Both the position numbers and the translations under genes were made by a program. The notes under the pieces are model-generated. The model saw only the letters and a list, made by a program, of their open reading frames with translations. It ran no database searches and was not told the DNA's origin. Shown piece after piece: positions 1 to 12,099 of a DNA stretch of 64,000 nt (position 1 is its first letter; the number at the start of each line of letters is the position of its first letter). The DNA is from Linum tenue (Eukaryota > Streptophyta > Magnoliopsida > Malpighiales > Linaceae), in assembly GCA_946122785.1 (NCBI GenBank), contig CAMGYJ010000006.1:53340066-53404065 (forward strand), written 5' to 3'.

Positions 1-1139
1 CCCTTTCAGTTCATTAGAGAAGCCAGTGAGTTCTCGATCAATCACAACCTTTGCAGCAGCCACTAAGGCCTTGGCCAAGGTAGCAGCCTCTCCCCCTGAG
101 CCAGTGACAGGCTTTCGGGGGCCAACACTTGCATCCAGGCAAGCTAGGACATGTTGAGCCTTTAGAACATCATGAACATTACAGAGGGTGACTTTATCAC
201 GAAGGTCGATGCCCAGTTTCCTTAGCAGCTGAGTGATGAGGGGGGCTAGAGGCAGCCAGCCATCATAGTTGTCATCACCGTACTTGACCAGATGACAGAA
301 GACCAGAGAGGCATAGCTTATACGCTGACCAGTCCTGGCATGATAAAGGATCCAAATATCGGAGGTGTGAAGCAAGGTAGCACTTGAGAGAGATCTGGGA
401 AGAAGGATCCTAGTGATGAAGAAGTGCAACACACGCAGGTCATCAGGTAAACGCCCTGCAGAGTGCTGATTGGGGAAGTAGCGACCAATGTCATGGACGA
501 GAGTGCCCATGACATGACAGTAGTCAAAATTATAGTCATGGAACTGACCATCATCACCAGCTCTAAGTCCATCATGGGGCAGCCCTAGTTCACTGGCCAA
601 CAGATCTGTAGTGACAGTGATCTCAAAGTTTCCAACAGTGGTTTTGAAGGAATAGAGATCTGGCCCTGACCCTCGTTTGAGATTGACATAGAACAATCTC
701 ACAGCTTTTGGACAATAAGTATAACGCTGGTCTTCGAACAAGGATTCCCATCCCAGATTACGAATCAGTGCAGGGATGTCCATGTCATACCGAGAAAAAG
801 CAGAAGGTTGGATGGTGAGGATGGATAGATTGCACAATCTCTGAATCGATGCACATACCTAGGGTATTCCTTATCTTTGCGGAACACCTTGTTGGAGAAG
901 GTAACAGCATAATGAAGTTGAGCATTGTTAACCATGATTGGATGAGTAGAGGAAAAAAATGTGTATTTCGAAAGAGAATGGTTAGTGACTAGAAGGATGA
1001 GAGGTCTGAGGAACTTATAGAAGTGAGAAGATGAGACAAGGTAAGTTCCAGAGGAGTTAAAATCCATTAGCAAGTTAGATAAGGAAGGAGTATCAATTAG
1101 GGATGAGAAGAGGCAAGTAATGATGCTCCTAGTAATCAC
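1..1139 (-). pseudogene. Sirevirus env-like ORF (third ORF), two frames, runs off the window
   Basis: The first segment begins near an ATG at 1067 (MDFNSSGTYL) and runs to about 765. The second frame is open from the ATG at 783 (MDIPALIRNL) to base 1, 261 codons. The switch lies near 840-865, so the gene is broken by a frameshift. Compared with element A, this copy keeps about 340 bp that A has lost, including a block around LASELGLPHD and FDYCHVMGTL. The later part contains SDIWILYHARTG and WLPLAPLITQ. The pattern resembles the domain annotated in plant env-like retrotransposon ORFs; I infer this from layout, not a search. No membrane segment is obvious in the part seen. Confidence 0.7.
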
Positions 1140-4127
1140 CTAGATCCCGAGGAGAAAATAGTCCTAATTCACGCCTGATATGTAGAAACTAATCAACTGG
1201 TAAGGGTTTAGTGAAGATATCGGCCCATTGACAGTCTGTCCTAATGAAATCTAGATGTATCTTACCATCTTGGACTAAGTCTCGAATAAAATGATATCGA
1301 ACTTCAATGTGCTTTGTTCGAGAGTGTTGGACAGGGTTTTTTGACATGTTTATATCACTAGTATTGTCACAAAAGATAGGTAAAGATCCTAAGGAGATTC
1401 CATAATCAAGTAATTGATACTTGAGCCAGAGAACTTGAGTGCAGCAGAAACCAGCTGCCACATACTCTGCTTCAGCAGTAGAGAGGGCTATAGAGTTCTT
1501 TTTTTGCTGAACCAAGAAATGAGGGAGGATCCAAGAAAATGACAAGCACCAGAGGTGCTTTTTCGATCAACTATACAGCCTGCATAGTCTGAGTCTGTGT
1601 AACTATTGAGATCTAAACTTGAATGTCTGGAATACCACAGACCTAAGTCAGGGGTACCAGCCAAGTATCGAAAAATTCTTTTGACAGTAGACAAGTGACT
1701 ATTTTTGGGCTGACTCTGAAAGCGTGCACAAACACACACGTTGTACATTATATCAGGACGGCTAGTTGTTAAGTATAAGAGTGATCCTATCATTCCTCTA
1801 TACAGCTTATGATCTATGTCAATGCCAATTTCATCCTTAGAGAGTTTAGTGGTGGAACCCATGGGTGTAGAAGCTGATTTAAGTTTCTCGTAGTTAAAAC
1901 GTTTGAGCATGTTATGAAGATATTTACTTTGATTTATGAAGGTGCCTGAAGAGGTTTGTTTAACTTGCAGTCCAAGGAAGAAGTTTAGTTCACCCATAAG
2001 GCTCATTTCAAATGCACTCTTCATAGTGTTTTCAAAAGCAGTACACAGTTTAGGACAAGTAGACCCAAAGATGATATCATCTACATAGACTTGTAGTAGC
2101 AGAATGTGACCTCCTGAGGTTTTAATAAACAGAGTTTTGTCTACCTTCCCTCTGTGAAACCCATCATCTAATAAGAATTGACTCAATTTATCATACCAGG
2201 CTCTAGGAGCCTGTTTAAGACCATATAAAGCTTTGTTGAGTTTGTAAACATAGTCTGGGTGTTCTGGATTTTCAAAACCAGGGGGTTGAGATACATATAC
2301 TTCCTCTTTTAGATCACCATAAAAGGCACTTTTGACATCCATTTGAAATAGTTTGAATCCTTTTGCTGCTGCAAAAGCACATAGTAGCCTTATGGCTTCT
2401 AATCTAGCAACAGGTGCAAATGTTTCTTCAAAATCTATCCCCTCTTCTTGATTGTACCATTGAGCTACTAAACGAGCTTTATTTTTCATTATTATGTCAA
2501 CTTCATCAGTTTTATTCTTATACACCCATTTAGTTCTAATTATAGTTCTGTTTTCAGGTTTGGGAACTAGATCCCAAACTCTGGTTCTCTCAAACTGATT
2601 CATTTCCTCATGCATAGCAGCTGTCCAAAATTCATCTTCAAGTGCTTCACTTATGTTTCTAGGAAGAATTTGAGAAATAAAAGCAGTATGTTCTGGATAA
2701 AACTTGGAACGAGTTACCATACCTTGATTCAAGTCACCAATGATCTGAGAGGGGGGATGCCTCTTCTGTATATGTGGAGGTGCTTCTGGTCTGTCCACTA
2801 CTGTTTCCTCAGCACTTGGTTGCATCTCTGTACTTGTAGCTCCAGAGACTTTGACTAGATTACTACCGAGTCCAAAATCATCATCATCCTCTATAGTCTC
2901 TGCATTCTTACTCACAGACTCATCAAATATAACATTAATGGACTCTTCTACCTTGAGAGTCCTCTTATTAAATACCCTATAAGCCCTACTGTTTGTAGAA
3001 TAGCCAAGGAAAATTGATTCATCTGACTTGGAATCAAATTTTCCTAGCAAATCCTTGGTATTTAGGATATAGCACTTACAACCAAAGGGAAGAAAATATC
3101 CCAGATTTGGTTTTCGATTTTTCCAAAGCTCATAGGGAGTCTTGTTAAGTTTTGAACGAATTAGAGCCCTGTTAACCACATAACATGTTGTGTTGATGGC
3201 TTCAGCCCAGAATTTCTTTGAAACTCCATAATCATTCAGCATGGTTCTTCCAATTTCAATAAGAGTTCTATTCTTTCTCTCAACTACACCGTTTTGCTGA
3301 GGAGTTCTAGGAACTGAGAAATTGTGAAGAATTCCAAGTGAGGTACAGAAGTCTTCAAAATTTTCAGATTCGAATTCACCACCATGATCACTTCGTATAT
3401 TGATTATCTTGGACTGTTTCTCATTTTCGACTTGTTTTACAAAGTTTTTGAATTTTAGAAGAGCTTCATCTTTACTAGAGAGGAATAATACCCAAGTGAA
3501 TCTAGAGTAGTCATCAACGATAACAAAGGCATAGTATGTCCCTCCTAAGCTCTTAATGTTACTTGGACCAAAAAGATCCAAATGTAGAAGCTCAAGAGGT
3601 CTGTTGGTGGAAAGAATTTGTTTGGTTTTGAAAGAGGATCGAGTATGTTTTCCTTTTGTACATGCCTTGCAGAAAAACTCCTTTTTACTATGAATTTTTG
3701 GAACACCTCTGACCAGTTCCAAGTTGACTAGTTTAGATAAAATTCCTACACTAATGTGACCAAGCCTTCGATGCCATTCAAGTTGGTCATCCTTGTCGAC
3801 TGATATCAAACAGGATTCATTAAAGGTCTTTTTGTCATTTAAGTCGACAAAAAATAATTTCCCTCTTCTCATACCAGTAAACAGAATCTTCTTAGTTAAG
3901 ATGTTTTCAACAGTGCATCCATTTGGTTAAAAAATGACTATGTTTTCATTCTTACATAGTTGGCTTATAGATAGTAAATTATGTTTTAAGTCTTTTACAA
4001 ACATAAGATTACTTATAGAGGGTGAATTACCTATGGTTCCTTTACCTAGAATTTCAGTACTATAATTATCACCAAAAAAAGACTTTACCTTTCTTTCTAA
4101 GTGTCAGATCAGTGAATAACTTTACCT
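1140..4127 (-). pseudogene. Sirevirus-like pol (integrase, reverse transcriptase, RNase H), disrupted
   Basis: The longest open stretch is 3872-1488. From its start it shows the pre-integrase HRRLGHIS motif, the integrase core ([34 protein letters not shown]), reverse transcriptase from [11 protein letters not shown] through the YVDD box, and RNase H. Breaks relative to element A: a stop near 3920 where A has Glu, a frameshift near 1500 in RNase H after SWFSKK, a stop near 1192 where A has Gln, and loss of one codon in SAFLNGD (here SAFYGD). Unlike element A it keeps the full entry to the RT domain. The copy cannot encode a working polyprotein. Confidence 0.9.
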
Positions 4128-4138
4128 TTACTTTTTAT
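4116..4138. other. Breakpoint between Sirevirus A' and Ogre-like LTR, with 11-bp filler
   Basis: On the minus strand the Sirevirus sequence should read directly from gataaaaagt into tattcactgat, as in element A at about 38149. Here 11 extra bases (aaaggtaaagt) sit between them. The same 11 bases occur about 35 bp away in the element, so the filler looks copied from nearby DNA. Beyond gataaaa the sequence becomes the repeat seen at 12434, with a 2-bp overlap (tc). This is a typical end-joining scar. Confidence 0.7.
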
Positions 4139-4734
4139 CGACGATATTAAGTCGTCTCCGTCGCCGACGGTGCCGCGAATGAACCATCAGCGACTGCTCC
4201 ATCTCCTCCTTCCCTTCCCCGCTCACCTCCATCAAAACCATAAAAAATTATTGAGAATCCCTAAACCTAGCAAAATCGAACCTTAAAATCGACATGCAAC
4301 GGTCAGGTACTTACGTCCAACCATCATAGTCGATGTCGTCAATATCTCTGCCGCTTTGCCGTCGTCGCCTTCGTCGGGGGAGAAGGGGTCACCTCCATCT
4401 CATCGTTATAGAGGGAGATAGGAGGGGGTGGATTGAGATGGAGAGAGATAGGGTTGTTTTATAAAGGAAGGGTAGGGTTTCATTTGTTCGTCGTGAAAGA
4501 AAGAGAGCGAAATCGAGAACGGGTGATTGGAATTGGATTGTTTTTTGTTTCTCTCTTTTGTTTGTTTTCTAAAGAGAACGAGAAAAAACGAACGAGAGAA
4601 GAGAAGGAGAGAGCGGCTAGGGTTAGAGTCTCGAAAAAAGGGTTTTTATACTAGTTATGTTAAAATGGTATAAGTACCCCTAGCGTTTTCTTAATATTAC
4701 CGTCCTTGCTACTCCCCCATGCGAAAGAAAAAAA

Positions 4735-4825
4735 ACATAAAACGTAACTCAAACCTGAGACTTCAGGCTCACAAGTCACAACAAACATAGTGAACCGCCT
4801 AACCACTTAGGCTACGCTGTGTTTC
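4735..4825 (-). repeat. tRNA-derived SINE-like segment in LTR H copy 1
   Basis: On the minus strand there is a box A-like sequence (tagcctaagtggttagg) and, about 50 bp on, a box B-like sequence (ggtttgagtt), the layout of a long-variable-arm (Ser/Leu-type) tRNA promoter. The same segment lies at the equivalent place in LTR copy 2, so it entered before the two LTR copies separated. No poly-A tail or target duplication is clear. Not an intact tRNA gene. Confidence 0.4.
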
Positions 4826-5171
4826 ATTTCACTTTGATTCTTTCGTTTGATATTATTTAAAGTAAGCTTAATACGCAAAATTTACATTGTCAATGGTGTT
4901 GAGAATTTTTACTTCTAGATATTTCAAAATATTAAAATCTTGAATAAATTTTGGCTTCATTCTACATACACATATTTATTTTACTTAGAGATTTCGCTAA
5001 TGCGAGATCATGGTCAATAGACCATGATAGTCATTCTCGATGAAATTCTTCCAAAGATAATATAAACATTCAATCATTAAAATCATAAATGCATCTCCTA
5101 ACAACTCAAATTATCTTAATCGCAATCAATAGAACGTGTTTAGGATCTCTTCATAAAACTTTCAATATAAC

Positions 5172-5526
5172 CAAACTACGTGGACTTTGATCTCGACTAC
5201 TCGGGTACGTAAGCAACCAATAAGTTTCAAGTCCAACTAATCAAAAAATTCTCCAAATCTCAACGTGCGAAACTCAACATTTAAAATCTTTTAGTTTCTA
5301 ACAAACTACGTGGACTTTGATCCCGACTACTCGGGTACGTAAGCAACCAATTGGTTCAAGTCCAACTAACAAATTTTTTTCTCTTAAATCACAAATACCA
5401 AATTACATCTCTTAGATAAGCAAATCAATTATTATTATTATCTTAATCATGTATCAATAGAACTACATGGACTTTGATCCCGACTACTCGAGAACGTAGG
5501 CAACCAATAGGTTCGAGTCCAACTAA
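5172..5526. repeat. Three ~65-bp direct subrepeats in LTR H
   Basis: Copies start near 5172, 5302 and 5459, each containing ctacrtggactttgat and ending in gtccaacta. A further copy is at 13273-13340 in LTR copy 2. Spacing of about 130 and 157 bp is irregular. The unit is non-coding and probably part of the LTR U3 region. Confidence 0.75.
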
Positions 5527-5901
5527 CCAAAAAATCTTTCTTTACCTTTGAGATTTACATCAATAGATGTACGATCAAATCGTAATAATAAATACCTAAT
5601 TAATCGGATCATATAATTAAACATGCAATAAGGAGCATATAATAATATACCCAACCCTTTTAAACATATCGATTTAAGTAGTAACGATCTAGTGCGTTGT
5701 GCGGTGTGAATACACTTCCCCACATGTAAAATTTTGGACAAAAGGTGTTCGATCCACCACAAATTTTGCAGACCAAATCTTGGTTCTGACCCTAAGGTAG
5801 GAATTGGACAAAAGGTGTTTGATCCACCACAAATACGATCGATGGCGACTCCGAGAAAATTCAAGACGGGCCCCTTGATCTTGAGGGGGCGGTTGCGACA
5901 G

Positions 5902-5919
5902 TGGCGACTTCGCTGGGGA
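5902..5919 (+). other. Primer binding site, tRNA-Arg type (Ogre/Tat)
   Basis: The sequence tggcgacttcgctgggga lies one base after an LTR end in gcgaca. It closely resembles the tRNA-Arg-complementary primer site known from Ogre/Tat elements, with one or two changes. It sets the element to the plus strand. Confidence 0.65.
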
Positions 5920-8900
5920 CTTTTTGAGTCACGACACAACATTTAAATTGATAAGTTCTTCTTATTTTCTTCAGTATGTTGGGTGTTTATTTTCTTATTT
6001 GTGCAACTACCTTATCGCGTATTAAATTATTTGTATCACACATAAAAGCTCTATACCGGTGCTCTAACTTTAGAAAATGAAAGGAGTATCATGCCTTCTA
6101 CAATAGTTGGTTGGCATGTAAAACTTCCTAACCAAGTTGAACTCAAATCCGAGGTCGATTTGAGGTGTGTTTGCTTAGCTCGTAAGGGTTATAGTGGTTT
6201 ACAACTTGGGTACCAATTCCTACGAACTCCTACCCAGCATATAGTCAGATTAGACGCCACTCTAGGCCATCTGAAACTTATCCCAACCAACCTTGAACCT
6301 TATCGCTAAATCCTCAAAAGACCCTATGTTTACCTTAATAGGTAGTCTTTGTTATGGTTTTGATGTATGATTGCTTATGACATGATGAATTCTTTGTTAT
6401 GGTTTTGATGTATGTTTACTTATGATGGTTTGATCTTTATCGTATTTTCATAAACCATGTGATTTGATTATGCACACAAAAGGATTTTAATTCATTTTTA
6501 TTGTTCTCCATTCATGCTAAACAAATCATGAAATCAATTTCACAAACATCATGCGTCCACCAAAAAATTATCTTGCATACGCACATTCATTTCATTTCGC
6601 ATGATATCATACATTCATCTCATTTAGCAACAACCCAACAAGACACAATTTAACAATAATAATTCATAATCAAGTATTTTCTAAAATTGGTCATCCACAA
6701 GAAAAAGTCAACCCTCAAGTGTTATATTCTAGATGGTGCATGTTCGAGAGTCATTCCAGAAGGAATTTAATGACACCAATAGAAGGTTGACGACACGTAA
6801 AGAAATGAAGGATCATAATGGCATGTTCATTAAAATTTTGTCAACTGAAGAAGAACCAAGTTTTTTTGAAAGGTGAAGAAGAACCAAGGTTCCCAGACAT
6901 CCTCCACAAGCAATTACCCAATCATCGAAGCCAGTAGACATACCACAAGCCAAAGCTTGTTCATGGATCATACTAAACAAAGAAATGTCAACTTACTTTA
7001 CCACATCAACATGTATCGTCCTTTACATTCACTGTTGAACAATAAAAGATCATTCAAATTTTCACCTATTTGGAACATTAAGTGACTATTATCAATCTTG
7101 ATCTAGCAGTTTGCATCAATGATCTTTCTCTCTTCAAAATGATGATTATCTCTTTCAATTCTTTTAAGAAAAAGTTTTCTTATATGAACATGGGAAACAT
7201 AAAATGTATTCTTGTCTTCAAGTTAAGCCATGAGGTTTTCATATCAAGCAACTATCAAGCAACTACAAATGTCCATGGCTTGCATAATTAACCATAGTTG
7301 AGAGAACAAACACCCCACTGGTGTTCATAAATGATGTGAGCTAAATAGTCAAAAGGTGTAACGAGTATACGACATAAGGCTACTTGTAGGAGCTTGTCAC
7401 TACCATATTCGAACTTCTCTATCGAATCAGGATGCGACAAGAAAGGAGGTTGGTTAGCCTAATTATGGTCCACAAGTATCGATATGCCGACATCAAAATA
7501 CTCAGTTCTCATGGAATCCTCGTGACTAGAAGATTGGGGAAGTTGAATGCTCCTATTTGACAAACTCGCATCATCAGTTGTCGAATGAATAAGCAAATAT
7601 TTTATTTTTCGTCGAATGCTTATAGTTATATCTCCCAATTCAATGTTTACGCTATAAAGCTACTCAAACAACACAAAAAAGACTCAATGTCAGTGAATTG
7701 TCTTCTTCGGGAGGGTAATTGCCAAGTTACCTAGCCATCAAAAAGGACTGCTCACAAAGATAGATATATCGAAAAATCTCCTAAATCTTTGGTGCTCGTG
7801 CACACAAATAGAAGAGCCAAAACAACAACATGTAGGGGGGATTATAAAGCCAAGTAAGTCCCAAGCATAAAAAGGAGCAAGGAAAAAAAGTTGAAAAGGC
7901 AAGGAAAAATCAAAATAGAAAAAGCTCCTGGGACTTACACGTTAGATACCCCTAGCATGAGAACTTGAAGTCATAATTACTCAAACTAGTCACGAGTGAA
8001 AGTTATCGACTACATTTTGTAAAAGGCGAAAAGGATGATTTCAAATCTACCGTCAACATGGTCACGAGAGTGATGCAGAGTCATTCTCTCGATCAACCTT
8101 ATCTACACAGTCATGTGGGGCTAGTCATCATATTAATCACCTCAAACGAATAAGATGGGGCTCCCAAGACAAGAATGTTTGCCCAATCTAAAATCCACCC
8201 CATGATCATCCTCATTATCCATCACTTGAAGGTTTCAAGATAAACAAAACACTACCCATGATAATAAGACTTCAATATCGATGCTTGCACCACATAAGGG
8301 TATTTGACATTCATTATTTCGATTCCCAAGGAGAAGTCGCCTACATCATACCAAGACCTCCTTTACCATCCTTTCAAGGTCAAACAAGGACCTCGATAAA
8401 TGAGAAGATTTTCAGAAGCGGTTACTTCACTACTTGACCTTACAATCAAAATATAAATTTCAAAGAAGGGGGCAATGTGAGTCAAATACATCCACAAAGA
8501 ACCCAAGACAAGCCACCCTTTCCAGGAAAAAGAATCTCAACCATGATCTCGTATATCCAAAAGGCCAATCTCAATCTTGTTTACATTCTGGGGTTGGCAT
8601 TCATTCATCAACTTGTACCTTCCACACAAGACGGGAAATCTCAGAGAACTTTCATTATGTTCAGGCTACCCAATAAAACTAACCTTTCAACGAAGTATTT
8701 TATACCTCACACCTCCCAGGAGAAGTCAATCAAGCATGTCTAGAAAACCAAACATCAACAAGACAATACCCGAAATGAAAAATTCCTTGTGCACGACATG
8801 CTCGCATATCAAGAAGGTCAAGTAAAAGTCACTTCATCACGAGACCACCATGCTACAAAGTCTCCTACAAAATCAACCTACAAAGCACATATCATGAATA

Positions 8901-9665
8901 AGAAGATTATATGGCTAACACATCAACCTCTTACCAGAGTTCAAGGCAGAAAAAGCAGATGACCAACTTTTCTTTAATCACTATAAATTACATGCCTCTG
9001 GCTCACTAAGCAGGCGAAGAGGAAATACCATATGGCAAGCCCAGTAAAACAAGAAAATAACACACCCCGAAGGAAGAAGGTACCCACCAGAAATACCCAT
9101 GGTACTTTAGCACGAGCACATCTAAAAATCAAGTTACTAATTGGGACAATTACATAGTTCTTTATGGATGGTCAATTTAAGGAAATCCTTGACAAAAATA
9201 TCAAAACCATGTGAGGGATTATCCTTTTTCCTTTGCATACCCTTCAAGACATCATCATATGACTCATCATACATCCTTTTTGAATGCACTTCACATACAT
9301 CATATGGCTTCATTTTCGAATGCATTTCAAGCACTAATCAAATGGCATCATTCATTAGATAGCTAACCTCAAAAAAATTCATATCCAAATAATATATCAA
9401 TCATTCTTAAAATTCACTTAAGGTGGACCTACATCTTGCATTTGCCCGCCCATACAAAGTTTAGACAATCTTTACCAAACTCAAATTTGGCACATACCTA
9501 AGATCTACCTAGACTCAACAAATTGTTTGATTCACACCTTATATCAAGAACACAACTCTATACCACTCGTCATCAAGTTAAACTTTCACATACTTTTATC
9601 ACCATGACACACATGATCAACCATGCTATACTACCATACAAAAAAAAAAACCAGGATATTATACA
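5920..9665 (+). mobile_element. Decayed internal region of the Ogre/Tat-like element; no intact gene
   Basis: This follows the primer site and should hold leader, gag and pol, but I find no long frame and no recognisable catalytic motif. A purine-rich gaagggggcaatgtgag at about 8464 resembles sequence found after pol in Tat-type elements. ORFs of 60-90 codons (6091-6309, 6873-7291, 8434-8825, 9141-9362) have simple or overlapping frames and no family features. I treat the stretch as long-dead transposon DNA, without excluding other insertions inside it. Confidence 0.4.
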
Positions 9666-9669
9666 TAAA

Positions 9670-10075
9670 TCAATCCAGGCTCTACCGCCATGGGACATAA
9701 ATAACCAACTCAGGGCCCTACCGCCAAGAATAACTAAATACCAACTCATGCTTTATCGCCAAGATACCTAAATACCAACTCAGACCTATCGCCGAGATAC
9801 CTAAATACCAACTCAGGCCTTACCGCCAATATACCTAAATACCAACTTAGGCCCCCACCACCATTATACCTTAAATAACTAACTCATAACCTACTATCAT
9901 GATACCAAAAAATGAAGACATGCCCTACTTCCGCACAAAAAGACCAATGCGGGCTATACCGCCATGACAAAAAACCATTGCAGGCTATACCGTCATAAAA
10001 AGAGAACTAAGCGCAGGCTATACCGCCAAGATACAAAGAACCAACGTAGGCTATGCCACCACAGAAGGCTCAAAT
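9670..10075. repeat. Minisatellite, ~36-bp unit, about a dozen degenerate copies
   Basis: Repeated units contain taccgccaagatacctaa followed by ataccaactcagg. Copies are clearest from 9715 to 9850; from 9900 to 10070 a variant with gcaggctataccgcc dominates. Units vary by several bases and a few are shortened. No coding frame persists through the array. Confidence 0.75.
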
Positions 10076-10429
10076 CATCGGCCAAGATGGACACCCCATG
10101 GAGAGTAAGTTGGGAGGCGACATGTCTCGCCCCGAGATCGTGGCGGATCCACTCTCGGTGGCATCACGTTCAAAGCCATGATAGATCCGCAACTTCAAAC
10201 TAGTAACGTTAACTTAGTGCTTGTTGGGAGCAACCCAATGTAGGTTGTTTTTCTTTTCCTTGTTTTTGTTTTTTGTGTCGAGTGATGAATTCAAGTGGTG
10301 AAGTGGTATCCCCATGCCAAATTTTTGTGATTGTGTGTTTCGAGTTGTGTCGTGATTGATAGTAGGCACAGTGGAATAGGTCGAGTAAAAATATTCAGAA
10401 GTGCCCTGTTTTCATTGATGTTCACAGAA

Positions 10430-10610
10430 GAATTGTTCTGTTCACGATCTTATAAGATCTGAACAGGCAAACGCGTCCGTGAATAGGGTGCTTCCATGTG
10501 TGTCAAACCCATCGACTGGACCAATGTTCACGAACGGATTGCAGTTTTCACGGTCTTAACGACCGTGAACTGGCAAACGCGTCTGTGGACTGAAGGGTTT
10601 GCCTATAAAA
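10430..10610 (+). promoter_or_regulatory. Palindromic motif cluster plus TATA box ahead of env-like ORF (element I)
   Basis: The stretch holds repeated gttcac/gtgaac motifs. The best is a perfect 9-bp inverted repeat, ttcacggtc and gaccgtgaa with a 5-bp loop, at 10547-10569; another palindrome, gatcttataagatc, is at 10446-10459. A TATA-like tataaaa follows at 10604-10610. The same motif family is used in the LTRs at 33.28 kb and 54.3-54.5 kb. The promoter role is inferred from layout. Confidence 0.4.
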
Positions 10611-11399
10611 AGGGTGTGAACGGTCGTCTTCACTTCACGACCCAAAAGCTCGCCGAAATTTTCAAATCTTGCCAAAAACCCACGAAAAATCCGCCGTTTT
10701 TGCTAATTTCCCCCATTTCCGGCGAGCCAATCTCAAAACCAAGCACAGACCCATTCTTCCCTCATCAAAGCGACCTTCGCTGGTATTATTGGGATGATTT
10801 GGGCCATCTTTTTTCCGGTGAAGTCGTCGGCGGTGAGACTCTGACGAGACTACGATGAACCTCCGACAACCCTCCTCTGATATGTTTTCGGCCGATTTTT
10901 TTCCTTCCGCCCTCTCCTCACCTCCCTACCCATTCCCACTTGAGTCTCCAGGTTGGTTATCAGCTCTACCTTATTTAATTTAGGAGAATCGGATTAGGTA
11001 GTGTAGTGAGGAGAATTTAGTGAATTTAATGTGAACTTAGCATTAGGACCGAGGAATGAGGTAAATTAGGATGATTGAATGGTTGAATGATGTTGCTTGA
11101 GCTATTTGAGCCTTGGTGGGCACGTAAAGATTCGAATTGTTTTATTTGTGAAATTTTCCCCACCAAGTGCGAATTTTTGAATGAATGAGAAATATTTATA
11201 CTAGAGTGGTGGTTGGAAGCCACTTTGGTATGGTTCGAGTTTTAATTTTTGTGTGGATATTCTATGAACACCTAAAACCATGCCCCGGTGTGCTTGAGCT
11301 TAAATGTTTAAATAGCATGGGTCCGTAGTGGAAACATAAGTGTGTGTGTGGGGAGGGGGGGGGGGAGAACTCCTTTTCCTCCCAATGAGTTGAGATTGA

Positions 11400-12085
11400 A
11401 AATTATTTCCACGTATCGAATTCCACCTTCCACCTGGGAGGGGAATGGCACATCCAGAATTTTGACGAGTTTGCCCGATCCTTGGGAGTTTACGACGGAA
11501 GTGCGGATGAATGCGAAGAGGATGCCATAAGAGCTTGCGACATGAAAGCAACATATCAACAGTTTTTGCCTCCCAGAGCACTGACGAACCACCTTTTCGA
11601 TCAACACTCAAGTTGGCTTCTACACTCATGCCACAGTGGTGCATCATCAATGCACTCCTAGGCCCGTTCCCTCTACCCGGGCTAACACAATCCGAACAAG
11701 ATAACTAAGAGGATCTTGCGGGCATTTACTCGCATTGTGGATGCGTCGTGCAATCTCCATCTTGGTTCCGTCTTAGCAACATCTTTTGCTAGAGCAATAG
11801 GGGGAAAAACAATGATATATCACATCGATGGGGACCATTACCCGTCTCGCGCGTCACTTGAATGTCAATCTTGCGGGGTGTACAAATGAAGTGGCACTCC
11901 ACAAGGTTCGAAGAAGGCACTTTGCGTTCCATGTGGTTTGTTGGGATCTTTTGACCATTCAGGTTCATTGAGGGACTACCTCTCCCACGAGAGGTCCCAC
12001 CACCAAAGAAGCCACCTACTCGAGCTCCCGGCCGCCACCGCCGTCCTGTGCTCCAGCGCCCCATACCAGCAGCAGCACCACCACA
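11400..12085 (+). pseudogene. Athila env-like ORF remnant (element I)
   Basis: Translated pieces in more than one frame include HLGGEWHIQNFDEFARSLG, LHLGSVLATSFARA and TITRLARHLNVNLAGC. These line up in order with HLGGQHHNLAYDEFATALG, IHLGSTMAISFSRL and YITRLARYFGVPLDGC in element D, so both are the Athila post-pol ORF, often called env-like. A proline-rich tail follows near 12000-12080. Stops at about 11665 and 11690 and frame changes show it is dead. A true envelope function is unproven for this family. Confidence 0.6.
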
Positions 12086-12099
12086 ATGAACCATAAACA

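Larger units (their letters stand above)
1..4127 (-). mobile_element. Sirevirus-like Ty1/copia retrotransposon copy A', 5' part missing
   Basis: Read on the minus strand this copy carries, in order, the end of the protease region, integrase, reverse transcriptase, RNase H and an env-like ORF, closely matching the plus-strand element A at 38.15-41.6 kb. It runs off the window at base 1 before its 3' LTR. Its 5' edge is a break inside the protease region at about 4127, not an LTR, so the LTR, primer site and gag are missing here; part of a gag of the same family reappears beyond the N gap at 63734-64000. pol followed by an env-like ORF fits the Sirevirus lineage of Ty1/copia. Several stops and frameshifts make it non-functional. 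Confidence 0.9.
4136..5900 (+). repeat. Ogre/Tat-like LTR (family H), copy 1, left end missing
   Basis: This stretch matches 12434-13545 along most of its length and ends in CA just before a tRNA-Arg-type primer site at 5902, so it reads as the 3' part of a 5' LTR of a Ty3/gypsy Ogre/Tat-like element. It holds three copies of a ~65-bp subrepeat, a tRNA-like SINE segment, and a pair of ~30-bp direct repeats (5738 and 5808) containing ggacaaaaggtgt. The left end is missing: it starts abruptly at the A' breakpoint with cgacgat, which in the intact copy follows ccccagt at 12431. No ORF inside appears real. Confidence 0.65.
10100..12085 (+). mobile_element. Athila-like element I, 3' part (post-integrase region and env-like ORF)
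   Basis: The segment starts with gcttgttgggagcaaccca-type sequence (about 10221), found just after integrase in Athila elements and matched in element D near 21488 (ggaggcaaccccac). A motif cluster with a TATA box follows at 10430-10610, then a decayed env-like ORF from about 11400. gag, pol and LTRs are absent. The 3' side is cut by LTR H copy 2. The order matches element D closely. Confidence 0.6.

Noticed and set aside
4735..4825. Functional tRNA gene
   Set aside because: Boxes are spaced too widely, the acceptor stem does not close, and it is copied within an LTR.
5172..5526. CRISPR-like repeats or an operator set
   Set aside because: Only three copies in an LTR, found again in another LTR copy; ordinary LTR subrepeats.
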